A stretch of 64,000 nt of DNA, taken from positions 1-64,000 of the forward strand of contig NZ_BQHO01000008.1 of NCBI RefSeq assembly GCF_021601385.1. The letters run 5' to 3'. This document shows positions 8,080-15,971 of this stretch, in pieces (within the stretch, counting starts at the first letter, position 1; every line of letters starts with the position of its first letter). This DNA is from Pseudomonas parasichuanensis (GTDB lineage Bacteria > Pseudomonadota > Gammaproteobacteria > Pseudomonadales > Pseudomonadaceae). The notes under the pieces were generated by a model. That model was not told the origin of the DNA, ran no database searches, and saw nothing but the letters and a program-made list of their open reading frames with translations. A program made the position numbers and the translations under genes.

Positions 8080-8205
8080 TGTGAAATATCGTTTTTCTCT
8101 AACATCCAAACATTTTTCAAAATATTACAAAGCAACTTTGATAATTATCAGCAATGCGCATGAAGATTATAAAAGTTTCATTTTAAAGTTCGTCGCTAGT
8201 TGAAC
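8080..8205 (-). promoter_or_regulatory. AT-rich promoter region of the cyclodipeptide operon with a Fur-box-like palindrome
   Basis: This segment is strikingly AT-rich compared with its surroundings and separates the broken TonB receptor gene from the operon leader. It contains the perfect 12-bp palindrome TGATAATTATCA at 8139-8150, whose GATAAT core resembles a Fur half-site arrangement. Several TATAAT-like hexamers occur, so no unique promoter is assigned. About 100 bp of transcribed leader would separate this region from the oxygenase start at 7974. Iron regulation is a hypothesis. Confidence 0.4.
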
Positions 8206-9426
8206 TTATTGCGGCGAATTGAATTGGCGATCCACCAGATGTTCGGCCTCGAAGCCTGTCGCGATGACCCCCTCCTCCTGATACAGCCGCGCCGTGTTGG
8301 CCAGGTCCTGTACCAGCGCGTCGTCCACCGCCACCCTGAGGTTGTTGTCGGTGTACAGCTTGGCCTTGTCGCGACCGTAAGTGGTCGACAGGTCGTAGTC
8401 CCAGTCGGCGGCCAGCCCCTTGAGCCCGGCGAGCACCTGGTAATCGGTCTCCTCCACTTCACGGGTGGCCTGGCCGCCCTTGGGGTACGGCGGGTTGGCC
8501 AGCCAGTTGGTGGCCGTGATGTCGGTGGGGGCGCGGTGGCCCAGCACTTTCTTGCCGTCGCGGTAGCTCAGGGTCGAGAACGAATACAGCTTCAGGTCCT
8601 CGCCCAACGGCAGTTCAAGGTTGTAGGCGCCACTGTAGGTACGGTCGCGGCCCAGGCCATATTCCTCGCCCCAGCCATGGCGCTCGGTCAGCCGTGGGTC
8701 AGGCTGGCCGTTGGCCAAGGTGGTGAAATTGCCGCGCACGGCGCCGGCGCGGTCGTAGGGTTCCTGCAGCTTGGCGTCGAACGACAGGTTGGCGAAACCG
8801 CCGTCGCCCAGCGCGAAGCCCGCGTTGGCCGCTTCATGGCCGCTGGTGCCATCGCCGGCATAGTACTGGCCCACGGAACTGTCGGAGGTGATGCCCTCGG
8901 CGTCCCGCTTGAGGATGATGTTGATCACCCCGGCGATCGCGTCCGAGCCATATTGCGCCGCCGCGCCATCGCGCAGTACCTCTATACGCTCGATGGCCGC
9001 GGTGGGGATCAGGTCCAGGTCCACCGGCACGGCCGCCGTGCCCACCCGGGCGTTGTTGTTGATCATCGCCGTGTTGTGGCGGCGCTTGCCGTTGACCAGG
9101 ATCAGCACCTGGTCACCACCCAGCCCGCGCATGCTGATGCCGCGCACCAGGAACGCCGTACCGCCGCCGTTGATGGTCGGCGCGTTGAACGACGGCAACA
9201 GGCGCGTGAGCATGTCCTTGAGGCCGTTCTGGCCACTGGTGCGCAGCTGCTCGCCGGAGATCACGTCCACCGGCACCGGGCTGTCGGTCACGGTACGTTG
9301 CTGGCTGCCACGCACACCGGTCACCACCACGGTGGACAGGGCCGGGTCGTCGACGGCGAAGGCTTCGCCGGTAAAAGCAAGGGCCAGGGCCGCGGCCACT
9401 GGGGAAAGCACGAAGGTCTTGGGCAT
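8206..9426 (-). pseudogene. TonB-dependent outer-membrane receptor, 3'-truncated
   Basis: The 406-residue reading frame starts normally, with a signal peptide ending AFA (about residues 1-24), a TonB-box-like STVVVTG stretch and a full plug domain (VLILVNGKRRHNTAMINNN, IERIEVLRDGAAAQYGSDAIAGVINI). It then has the first barrel strands and stops at FNSPQ-TAA. Receptors of this class are usually 700 residues or more, so over half of the beta-barrel is missing and the product cannot form a channel. The truncation point coincides with the AT-rich promoter region of the cyclodipeptide operon, suggesting an insertion or deletion junction. It follows the exported RidA and amine oxidase genes on the same strand and probably once imported their substrate. 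Confidence 0.75.
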
Positions 9427-9484
9427 CTGGGGACTTCCTTGAGGCGGCCGTTCTCGCGGCCGTCATGTCGCATTCAATAAGGGC

Positions 9485-9979
9485 TCAGCGGGTTTTGGCG
9501 GCGACCGCCTCGACCTCGATCAAGGCACCGGGCAATACCAGCCCGGCCACCTGCACCGTGGTGCGGGTCGGCTTCAACGGTTGCCGGTCGCTGCCGAAGA
9601 ACTGCCGAAAGCCCCGCTGCAAGCCGTCAAAGTCCATGCGCCCCTGCAACTGCGGGTCGCCCACCAGGTACACCCGCAGTTGCACCACATCGCCCAGGCC
9701 CAGGCCACGGGGCGCCAGGGCGGCTTCGACCTTGCGCAGCACCGCGACGGTCTGCGCCTCGGTGTCGCCACCGGCACGCAGCGCGTCCTTGGCCGCCTTG
9801 GGGTCGACCGGGTCCGGCAAGATGCCGGACACGAACGTCAGCGCCGTGTCCGGCGGCAGGGTCGCCGACTGCAGGATCGGCGAGTTGGGAAAGCTCGAAG
9901 GGATGCGCTCGATGTCCGCAGCCTGGCCGGCAGCGGCAAACAGAACCCCCAACCCCAGAAGGGCGTATTTGAAAGGCAT
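9485..9979 (-). CDS. exported RidA/YjgF family protein
   Basis: The 164-residue protein has an N-terminal signal peptide (FKYALLGLGVLFAAAGQAA) followed by a RidA-fold domain: FVSGILP, a helix with VLRKVEAAL, VVQLRVYLVGD, and the arginine of PTRTTVQV at the position of the RidA carboxylate-binding arginine, then IEVEAVA. RidA proteins hydrolyse reactive imine/enamine intermediates released by amine-oxidising enzymes. The signal peptide points to the periplasm, matching the exported amine oxidase encoded 88 bp upstream on the same strand. The pairing suggests that imines produced by the oxidase are hydrolysed to keto compounds and ammonia there. The true substrate is unknown. Confidence 0.75.
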   Translation of the reverse strand: MPFKYALLGLGVLFAAAGQAADIERIPSSFPNSPILQSATLPPDTALTFVSGILPDPVDPKAAKDALRAGGDTEAQTVAVLRKVEAALAPRGLGLGDVVQLRVYLVGDPQLQGRMDFDGLQRGFRQFFGSDRQPLKPTRTTVQVAGLVLPGALIEVEAVAAKTR

Positions 9980-10067
9980 GGCGAAGCTCCACGATGTGTA
10001 GGCGCCAGCCTCGGAGGTCCGCTACCTGGCAGATGGTTTCAAGTTATGAGCCCGGCATCGCCTGGGT

Positions 10068-11642
10068 TCAGGCGGTTTTCCGGGAATGCGAGGTGCCTTG
10101 CGCACGCTCGAAAAGGTTGCGCACCACGCGCCTCGCGGCACTGGCAGCGGTCTCCTGCCAGATACCCACGCCGCTGTGGGCCAGCCCGTCGCTGGTCAGG
10201 TGCACACGGCCCTGGGCCTGATTGAGCAGGTCGTAGTCGGCGTCGGCCAGGGCATGGTTGATCCACGGGCCGAGGCTGTGCGGGATGCGGTTCCAGTCGA
10301 CCACCAGCGGCTTGCGCAGCTCATGGCCGTGGCCAGGGTGCAGCAGCTCCACCGCCTGGCGCGACAGGGCGATCTGCTCGGCCACGCTCTTGTCGCCGAA
10401 CTGCCGGGCGACCTCGCCGTTGTTGTAGGCAGCCACCAGGATGCCCTCCGGCTGGTTGAAGCCACCGCTGGGGTACCACAGCCCGGACGACGCCTGGTTG
10501 ATGAACGACAGCCCGCCGTAGATCTGGTAATCGGTCTCCCAGAAGCGCCGTGACTGCCAGGCCACCTTGTTGGCATAGCCGAACTGCACGCTGGCAATCG
10601 CCTGGCGCGCCGCCGCGCTGAAGTTGTGGTCGAGCTTGGCCAGCAAGGGCAACGGCAAGGCGATCACCGCGTAGTCGCTGCTGATCCGCAGGTCCTGGCC
10701 ATGGTGCCGGTAGCCGATTTCGACCCGGTCTTCATGGTTGCGGATCGAGGCCACCTGCGCCCCCAGGCGCAGGGCATCCTGCAAATGCCGCTGGAAGGCC
10801 AGGGGGATACGGTCCATGCCCCCCACCGGCTGGAACATGGTGGGTGAGAACTCCGGGTATTCGTCGATCATCAGTGCGGTGCCCAGCGCCGGGTTGAGCA
10901 AGGTGCGCAGCGGCAACGGATCATTGCGCTGGGCCAGTTGATCGCCGGCCCCAGGCCAGACCTTGTAGCCCGAGCGCGCCGAACCCAGGTACTCGAGCTT
11001 TTCCGAAAGGTCGCCCCAGGAGCGCAGAAAGCCCAGCAGGTTGCGCTGGTCGGCCAGGCTCAGTTCCTGGTCCAGCGCCTGGCGATTGACCGCCTTGGCC
11101 AGCAGCTCGGCCAGGTGGCCACGGCTGTCATTCACCGCCTGGCGGATCTGCATCGGCGGTTGCTCCAGGTCAGGTCGCACCAGGGCATTGCGGCTGGTGT
11201 TGACCAGCACCTCCAGCTCCACCCCCAGTTCACGGCAGTAACCGAGCATCAGCTGATGGTGGCTAGGCAAGCGCCCGGGGCCGGCATTGAGGTAGAAGCC
11301 GTGGTCGAACTCAGCGGTCTGCATACTGCCATCGGTGAAGCCGACGCGGTCGCCACCGCGGATGGTCCAGTTGCGCCCGCCCACCCGTTCACGGGCTTCC
11401 AGCACCGTCACCGCGAAGCCCGCCTTGCGCAGTTCGTAGGCGGCCACCAGGCCACCAATGCCAGCACCGACCACCGTGACACTGGCGCCCTGCCCTACGC
11501 TGGCCGGTGACAGCGCCGCATAGTTCTCCTGGCTGGCACGCGCCGGGCTCATCACCCCGAGCAGGCCCATCGCCGCGGTGGCCGCCTGCAGGCCACCGAC
11601 TGCGCCGATACGGGCAATGAGCTGTCGTCTGGTCAAAGGCAT
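10068..11642 (-). CDS. exported flavin monoamine oxidase / L-amino-acid oxidase family protein
   Basis: The 524-residue protein has a Tat-like signal (TRRQLIARIGAVGG followed by a hydrophobic stretch ending at PARA), then an FAD-binding Rossmann motif VTVVGAGIGGLVAAYELRK with the downstream EARERVGGR that defines the amine oxidase family. The C-terminal FAD-contacting segment appears as LTSDGLAHSGVGIWQETAAS. It oxidises a primary amine or amino acid to an imine with release of H2O2 or reduction of another acceptor. The ATG at 11642 is chosen because it begins the twin-arginine signal. RidA and a TonB receptor remnant follow downstream, and an AT-rich promoter region lies upstream. Substrate specificity cannot be told. 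Confidence 0.8.
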   Translation of the reverse strand: MPLTRRQLIARIGAVGGLQAATAAMGLLGVMSPARASQENYAALSPASVGQGASVTVVGAGIGGLVAAYELRKAGFAVTVLEARERVGGRNWTIRGGDRVGFTDGSMQTAEFDHGFYLNAGPGRLPSHHQLMLGYCRELGVELEVLVNTSRNALVRPDLEQPPMQIRQAVNDSRGHLAELLAKAVNRQALDQELSLADQRNLLGFLRSWGDLSEKLEYLGSARSGYKVWPGAGDQLAQRNDPLPLRTLLNPALGTALMIDEYPEFSPTMFQPVGGMDRIPLAFQRHLQDALRLGAQVASIRNHEDRVEIGYRHHGQDLRISSDYAVIALPLPLLAKLDHNFSAAARQAIASVQFGYANKVAWQSRRFWETDYQIYGGLSFINQASSGLWYPSGGFNQPEGILVAAYNNGEVARQFGDKSVAEQIALSRQAVELLHPGHGHELRKPLVVDWNRIPHSLGPWINHALADADYDLLNQAQGRVHLTSDGLAHSGVGIWQETAASAARRVVRNLFERAQGTSHSRKTA

Positions 11643-11694
11643 CGCGGGCACTCTCCCTGGTCCACGGTTATTGCATTCGGTTATTACCGCTTGA

Positions 11695-11845
11695 TTCAAA
11701 GCTGCAATAACGCTCTATGTGGAGCCATCCTAGAGAGGCGATCGGGATAAGAGAAATACATTTTGAGCATATGCAAATATTAAATTGTTTAATGTCTTTA
11801 TCATTCCATGCTGCGTATTTCGCATAATTATCTTGTTACATCAGC
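11695..11845 (-). promoter_or_regulatory. AT-rich promoter region upstream of the amine oxidase gene
   Basis: The segment between the amine oxidase start and the dipeptidase stop contains a run of AT-rich sequence (CATATGCAAATATTAAATTG and neighbours at about 11760-11800) in otherwise GC-rich DNA. It is the most likely site of a separate promoter for the amine oxidase, ridA and TonB-receptor genes. No unambiguous -35/-10 pair or operator was assigned. Confidence 0.35.
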
Positions 11846-11888
11846 AGCGGCGTGGGTGCGGGCTTACCCCGCGATAGGGCCTCTAGCC

Positions 11889-13091
11889 TCAATGCACAGC
11901 CTGCGCCTCCCCCATCACCCGCAGCAGGTTGCCGCCCCAGATATCCGCAAGGTCGCCCTCGCCATACCCCGCCTCCAGCAACCGCTGGCTGATCACCGGC
12001 AACTGGCTCACATCGCGCAGCCCCTCCACCCCGCCGCCACCGTCCCAGTCCGCGCCAATCCCTACGTGCTTCGGTCCGACCACTTCGAGGATATGCAGCA
12101 GGTGACGCATGAAATCGTCCAGCCGGGTGGTCGGCAATGGGTGCAACGCCTCCGCCTCGCGGATGCGCCTGGCCAGGTCCGCCACCTGCGCGGGCGCCAG
12201 GCTCGCCGCCAGGCGAAACTCCCGGTACAACGGCGCCAGCGCCTTGTCCCGCTCAGGGTCGGGTAGCCGCGGCACCAGGTCGCTGGCGTAGCTGTTCACC
12301 TGGATCACCCCACCCTTGGCCGCCAGCCGGCGCAAACGCTGGTCATCGAGGTTGCGCGGATGCGGCCCGACCGCCCTGGCCCCCGAATGCGAGGCGATCA
12401 CCGGGGCGCTCGACAGCGCCAGCACCTGGTCGAACACCGCATCGGAGGCGTGGGACACATCGATGAGTATCCCCAGCCGATTGGCCTCCAGCACCAGTGC
12501 CCTGCCGGCAGGGCTCAGCCCATGCCACTGCGGTAACGCGGTCGCCGAATCGGCGAAGGTATTGTTCTGCGCATGCACCAGCCCCAGCATGCGCAGGCCC
12601 AGCCGGTGGTAGGTGGCCAGCCGGCCAGGGTCCGCCGCCAGCGGTTCGGCGTTCTCCATGCTGATCAGCACCACCCGGCGCCCCGACGCGACGATGGCCG
12701 GTACCTGCCTGGCCTCGGTCGCCAGGGAGAATTCCGTGGGCCGTGCGGCGACCATGTCGCGGATCCGGGTGATCACCGCCAGGCCATGTTCACTGGCCAG
12801 GGTGCGGCCCTCCGGGGTAAGCGGCCCTTGGGGCGTGAACACCGAGAAGAACCCACCATCCAGCCCGCCTTCGCGCATGCGCGGCAGGTCCACCTGGGAG
12901 AGATCGTCGGTGTAGGTGTGGCGCTGGCTGATATCCCAACCTGGCCGGGCCAGCTGCATCGGTGTGTCCAGGTGGCTGTCGAGGACGATCAGGCGTTCGT
13001 GCAGCGCCCGGACAGCGGGCGGCACATCGGCCTGTGCACAGGCGCAGGCCAGCACCAGGGCGAATCCGGCGTAATGGGGAAAGCGATACAT
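11889..13091 (-). CDS. exported membrane dipeptidase (peptidase M19, renal dipeptidase family)
   Basis: The 400-residue protein has a signal peptide (YRFPHYAGFALVLACACAQA) and the zinc-binding signature of M19 dipeptidases: the HxD of LDSHLDTP near residue 42, the bridging glutamate in SMENAEPL, histidines in DVSHASD and ASHSGAR, and the aspartate in GIGADWDGGG. M19 enzymes cleave dipeptides, including dehydro- and D-residue-containing ones, into amino acids. The ATG at 13091 is preferred to a TTG at 13100 because AAAGGA is spaced correctly for it. It lies between the ABC transporter operon and the amine oxidase group on the same strand. Whether it acts on the same nutrient or on cysteinyl-glycine-type peptides is open. 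Confidence 0.85.
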   Translation of the reverse strand: MYRFPHYAGFALVLACACAQADVPPAVRALHERLIVLDSHLDTPMQLARPGWDISQRHTYTDDLSQVDLPRMREGGLDGGFFSVFTPQGPLTPEGRTLASEHGLAVITRIRDMVAARPTEFSLATEARQVPAIVASGRRVVLISMENAEPLAADPGRLATYHRLGLRMLGLVHAQNNTFADSATALPQWHGLSPAGRALVLEANRLGILIDVSHASDAVFDQVLALSSAPVIASHSGARAVGPHPRNLDDQRLRRLAAKGGVIQVNSYASDLVPRLPDPERDKALAPLYREFRLAASLAPAQVADLARRIREAEALHPLPTTRLDDFMRHLLHILEVVGPKHVGIGADWDGGGGVEGLRDVSQLPVISQRLLEAGYGEGDLADIWGGNLLRVMGEAQAVH

Positions 13092-13155
13092 GAGGGGCAA
13101 ATCCTTTCGCTAGGTGTACAAGACTGCGGGCGCAAGCCTATGGACTTGCACACAC

Positions 13156-13204
13156 TGTAGGAGCGGCCTTGCCGGGGCGCCGGACCGGCAAGGCCGCTCC
13201 TACA
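13156..13204. repeat. REP palindrome (49 bp)
   Basis: The arms TGTAGGAGCGGCCTTGCCGG and its perfect complement flank a nine-base spacer. It belongs to the GTAGGAGCGGCC repeat family seen elsewhere in this window, and its reverse complement is identical to the element at 39865-39913. It sits between the dipeptidase start and the ABC solute-binding protein stop, where its hairpin could attenuate read-through. Confidence 0.9.
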
Positions 13205-13242
13205 GAAAAGCGGCGGTTCACCGCTGCGGCCGCGCAGGACGG

Positions 13243-14202
13243 CTACACACGCTCCCAGCGGAAACTGCGGTCCCATAGCGGCGCCACATCCAGGCGCTGA
13301 GGCAGCACCCCGGCGGCATAAAAGGTGTCGGCGACATCCTGCTGCGAACGCACCGCCGCATCGTCCACCGCCTGCAGCACCCGTGGCCCGCTTTGTGCGC
13401 GGTACTGGGCCATGAACACCTCACGAGGGATGCCGAGGATCTGCTCGCAGCGCGCCGCCCAGGCCTCGGGGTTGCGCTGTACCCACTGCCAGCTGTGGTA
13501 CTCGCGCTGCACGTAGTCCTCGATGGCCGCGCGCTTGCGCGGGTCTTCGATGGCGCGCTGGTTGGCGGCGATCACGTAGTTGCCCGACAGGTAGCCCTGC
13601 CCGGTACGCAGCACCCGCGCGCCGCTGCGCAGCTCGGCCAGCTGGATGAAGTAGCCAAAGGTCACCCAGACATCCAGGTTGCCGTTCTGGAACGCGGCAA
13701 AACCATCCTGGGGCGTCAGTGCCAGGGGCTGGATGTCATCCAGGGTCAGGCCCTGCTCTTTAAGGGCGCGCAGCAGCAGGTAGTGCGACGAGGTGGAGCG
13801 TATATACCCCACCCGCTTGCCGCGCAGTTCCGCCAACGACTGCATGGTCGAGCCCTTGGGCACCACGAAGGCCTGGTTGTTGACGTCGCCGGTCAGCACG
13901 GCGATGAGCTTGACCGGTGCCTGGTTCCTGATGCCGAAGATCGGTGGGATCTCACTCATCGGCGCCAGGTCGAGGGTGCCGCTGATCAACGCTTCGAAAC
14001 CAAGGTTGCCGCCGTTGAACTCGGCATATTTCACGGCGTAGGGCGGGCGCTCGATACCGGCCTGCTCGAAGAAGGTCGGTGCCGCGCCCTTGTAGGTGGC
14101 CACACCCAGGGTAAGGCCCTGCCAGTCGCGGGCGAAGGCGCCCGGCAGGGCACAGGCCAACCCGGCAACGGCGCTGTACTTGAGAAAGCGACGACGGTTC
14201 AT
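13243..14202 (-). CDS. ABC transporter solute-binding protein, SsuA/TauA (NMT1) type, Tat-exported
   Basis: The 319-residue protein begins with a twin-arginine signal (NRRRFLKYSAVAGLAC, cleavage near AFA) and continues as a periplasmic binding protein of the aliphatic sulfonate/taurine group: TLGVATYKGAAPTFF, a segment with NGGNLGFEALISGTLDLAPM, and AFVVPKGSTMQSLAELRGKRVGY. The ATG at 14202 has AAGGAG six bases upstream, which decides the start over in-frame codons further out. It is the last gene of the operon that also encodes the permease and ATPase, unlike ssu operons where it usually comes first. The ligand is probably a small anion, possibly sulfur-containing judging from the nearby thiol dioxygenase, but that is inference. 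Confidence 0.8.
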   Translation of the reverse strand: MNRRRFLKYSAVAGLACALPGAFARDWQGLTLGVATYKGAAPTFFEQAGIERPPYAVKYAEFNGGNLGFEALISGTLDLAPMSEIPPIFGIRNQAPVKLIAVLTGDVNNQAFVVPKGSTMQSLAELRGKRVGYIRSTSSHYLLLRALKEQGLTLDDIQPLALTPQDGFAAFQNGNLDVWVTFGYFIQLAELRSGARVLRTGQGYLSGNYVIAANQRAIEDPRKRAAIEDYVQREYHSWQWVQRNPEAWAARCEQILGIPREVFMAQYRAQSGPRVLQAVDDAAVRSQQDVADTFYAAGVLPQRLDVAPLWDRSFRWERV

Positions 14203-14217
14203 CAATGCTCCTTGCAC

Positions 14218-15027
14218 TCAGTCGAGAAAGTCCGGTTCGTCGCGCAACAGGCGGTCCCAGTACGGCTGGAAACTGAACCAGCCGCCAAACTCGGTACCCA
14301 CCTGCCGTGCAGTGTGCTCGGCCACGGCCGCGGGGATCGGCCGTGGCGTACCTGCGGCTTGGGCCAGCAGTTGCGCATGGGCAGCGTTGTCCAGGGCGAT
14401 GAAACGCCACACCGCCGCCTCCACCGTGCGCCCGACGGTGAGCAGGCCATGGTTCTGCAGGATCAGCGCGACCTTGTCCGGCCCCAGCGTGGCGGCGATC
14501 CGCGCCCCTTCGCTGGCCTCCAGCACTACGCCGGTGAAGTTGTCGAACAGCGCATGCTTGCCATGAAAGGCGCAGGCATCCTGGGTCAGCGGGTCGAGCA
14601 GCCGGCCCAGGCTGGAAAACGCCTTGCCGTACAGCGAATGGGCATGGGCCGCCGCCACCACGTCCGGGCGCGCCTCGTGCAGGGCCGCATGGATGGCGAA
14701 CGCGGCCAGGTTGAGCGCGCCCTGCCCTTCGACGATCTCGCCGTGGGGGTTGACCAGCAACAGGTCGCTGACCCGGATATGGCCGAAGTACACACCCACC
14801 GGGTTGACCCAGAAGTGATCGGGGTATTGCGGGTCGCGCACGGTGATATGGCCGGCGCCGCCCATGTCGAAGCCGTGGCGGGCGAACAGCCGGAACGCAC
14901 CGGCCAGGCGCTGCTTGCGCAACAGCCGCTCGGCCTCGACCGTGGCCTGCTGCGGCGGCTCCTGCCAGCGAAACACCGTATGGCCATCGCGCGGCAGTGA
15001 ATAGGCAGAGGGTTGATGGGCGCTCAT
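14218..15027 (-). CDS. class II aldolase/adducin family protein
   Basis: The 269-residue protein shows the class II aldolase/adducin fold. A glycine-rich GHITVRDP segment lies near residue 60, the paired zinc-binding histidines in AAAHAHSLYGKAF near 127-129, and the third histidine in LQNHGLLTVG near 194. Such enzymes cleave or epimerise phosphorylated or oxidised sugars, and some decarboxylate or cleave hydroxyacids. Its start overlaps the stop of the 2-hydroxyacid dehydrogenase gene by four bases (ATGA), so the two are translationally coupled. In an operon with an acyl-CoA-dehydrogenase-like enzyme and an ABC importer it likely works in one catabolic route. The substrate cannot be assigned. 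Confidence 0.8.
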   Translation of the reverse strand: MSAHQPSAYSLPRDGHTVFRWQEPPQQATVEAERLLRKQRLAGAFRLFARHGFDMGGAGHITVRDPQYPDHFWVNPVGVYFGHIRVSDLLLVNPHGEIVEGQGALNLAAFAIHAALHEARPDVVAAAHAHSLYGKAFSSLGRLLDPLTQDACAFHGKHALFDNFTGVVLEASEGARIAATLGPDKVALILQNHGLLTVGRTVEAAVWRFIALDNAAHAQLLAQAAGTPRPIPAAVAEHTARQVGTEFGGWFSFQPYWDRLLRDEPDFLD

Positions 15028-15971
15028 GGGGTTCCTCCGTGGGCTTGCAGCAGGTTTTCCAGCGGTCGTGCGCTACGGAAATGTTCAAGGTTGCGCGCCA
15101 GCAGCGCGGCGAGGTTGCGGTACACCTGCGGCGTGTTCGCCGAGGTGTGGGGGCTCAGCCGGACCTTGGGGTGGCGGTACAACGGGTGGCCGGGCGGCAG
15201 TGGCTCGGGCTCGGTGACATCGAGACTGGCCAGGGCCAGGCGGCCGCTGTCCAGTGCTTGCAGCAACGCCTGCTGGTCCACCAGCGTACCCCGGGCAAGG
15301 TTGATCAGATGCAGGCCGGGTTTGGCAGCGGCCAGGGTCTGCTGATTGACCACATGCCGGGTTTCAGCGCTGGCTGGTGCCGCCAGCACCACGTGATCGG
15401 CCCGGGCGAACAAGGCCTCGAGGCTGGCCACACCCTGCACCCCCGGCACTTCATAAGGCGTGTGCGAGCGCCTCAGCGCGATCACTTCCATACCCAGCGC
15501 CAGCGCCTTGCCGGCCAGTGACTGCGCGATGCTGCCGAAGCCATAAAGCCCCAGGGTACTGCCCGCCAGCGACGCCAGCGGGCGCTGTTGCCAGTGGCGA
15601 CTGTCATCTATCCATACCTCGGGCAGCTGCTTGGCGGCCGCGAACATCGCCGCCAGGGCGAACTCGGCCAGGCTGTCCGCCGTCACCCCCCGGGCACTGG
15701 CCACCGGCAGCGGTGCAAGCAGCCAGTCAGGGAAAGCGTCCACCCCCGAGCTGGCCAGTTGCACGAAGCCCAGACCATACGGCCAGCCCACGGGCGGCTC
15801 CGGCGCATCGCGCCAATCGGCGTGGGGTGCGGCCACCAGCGCCAGCACATCATCCGGCAACGCCTGCGGTACGCCCCTGGGCACTGCCAGCACGTCCACC
15901 CCCGGCAACTGTTCGGCCAGCAACGCGTTGAAGCGCGCGTCCAGCTGGCTGGCAATCCGCACGCCGCTCAT
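15024..15971 (-). CDS. D-isomer-specific 2-hydroxyacid dehydrogenase family protein
   Basis: The 315-residue protein has the NAD(P)-binding motif LGLYGFGSIAQSLAGKAL and the catalytic set of the family: arginine in NLARGTLVD, glutamate in DVTEPEPLPPGHPL and histidine in SPHTSANT. It interconverts a 2-oxoacid and a D-2-hydroxyacid. The ATG at 15971 overlaps the stop of the acyl-CoA-dehydrogenase-like gene (ATGA), and its own stop overlaps the aldolase start, making a tightly coupled block. Its length is normal for the glyoxylate/hydroxypyruvate reductase-like group. The metabolite is unknown; reduction of an oxoacid formed by the neighbouring enzymes is plausible. Confidence 0.85.
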   Translation of the reverse strand: MSGVRIASQLDARFNALLAEQLPGVDVLAVPRGVPQALPDDVLALVAAPHADWRDAPEPPVGWPYGLGFVQLASSGVDAFPDWLLAPLPVASARGVTADSLAEFALAAMFAAAKQLPEVWIDDSRHWQQRPLASLAGSTLGLYGFGSIAQSLAGKALALGMEVIALRRSHTPYEVPGVQGVASLEALFARADHVVLAAPASAETRHVVNQQTLAAAKPGLHLINLARGTLVDQQALLQALDSGRLALASLDVTEPEPLPPGHPLYRHPKVRLSPHTSANTPQVYRNLAALLARNLEHFRSARPLENLLQAHGGTP

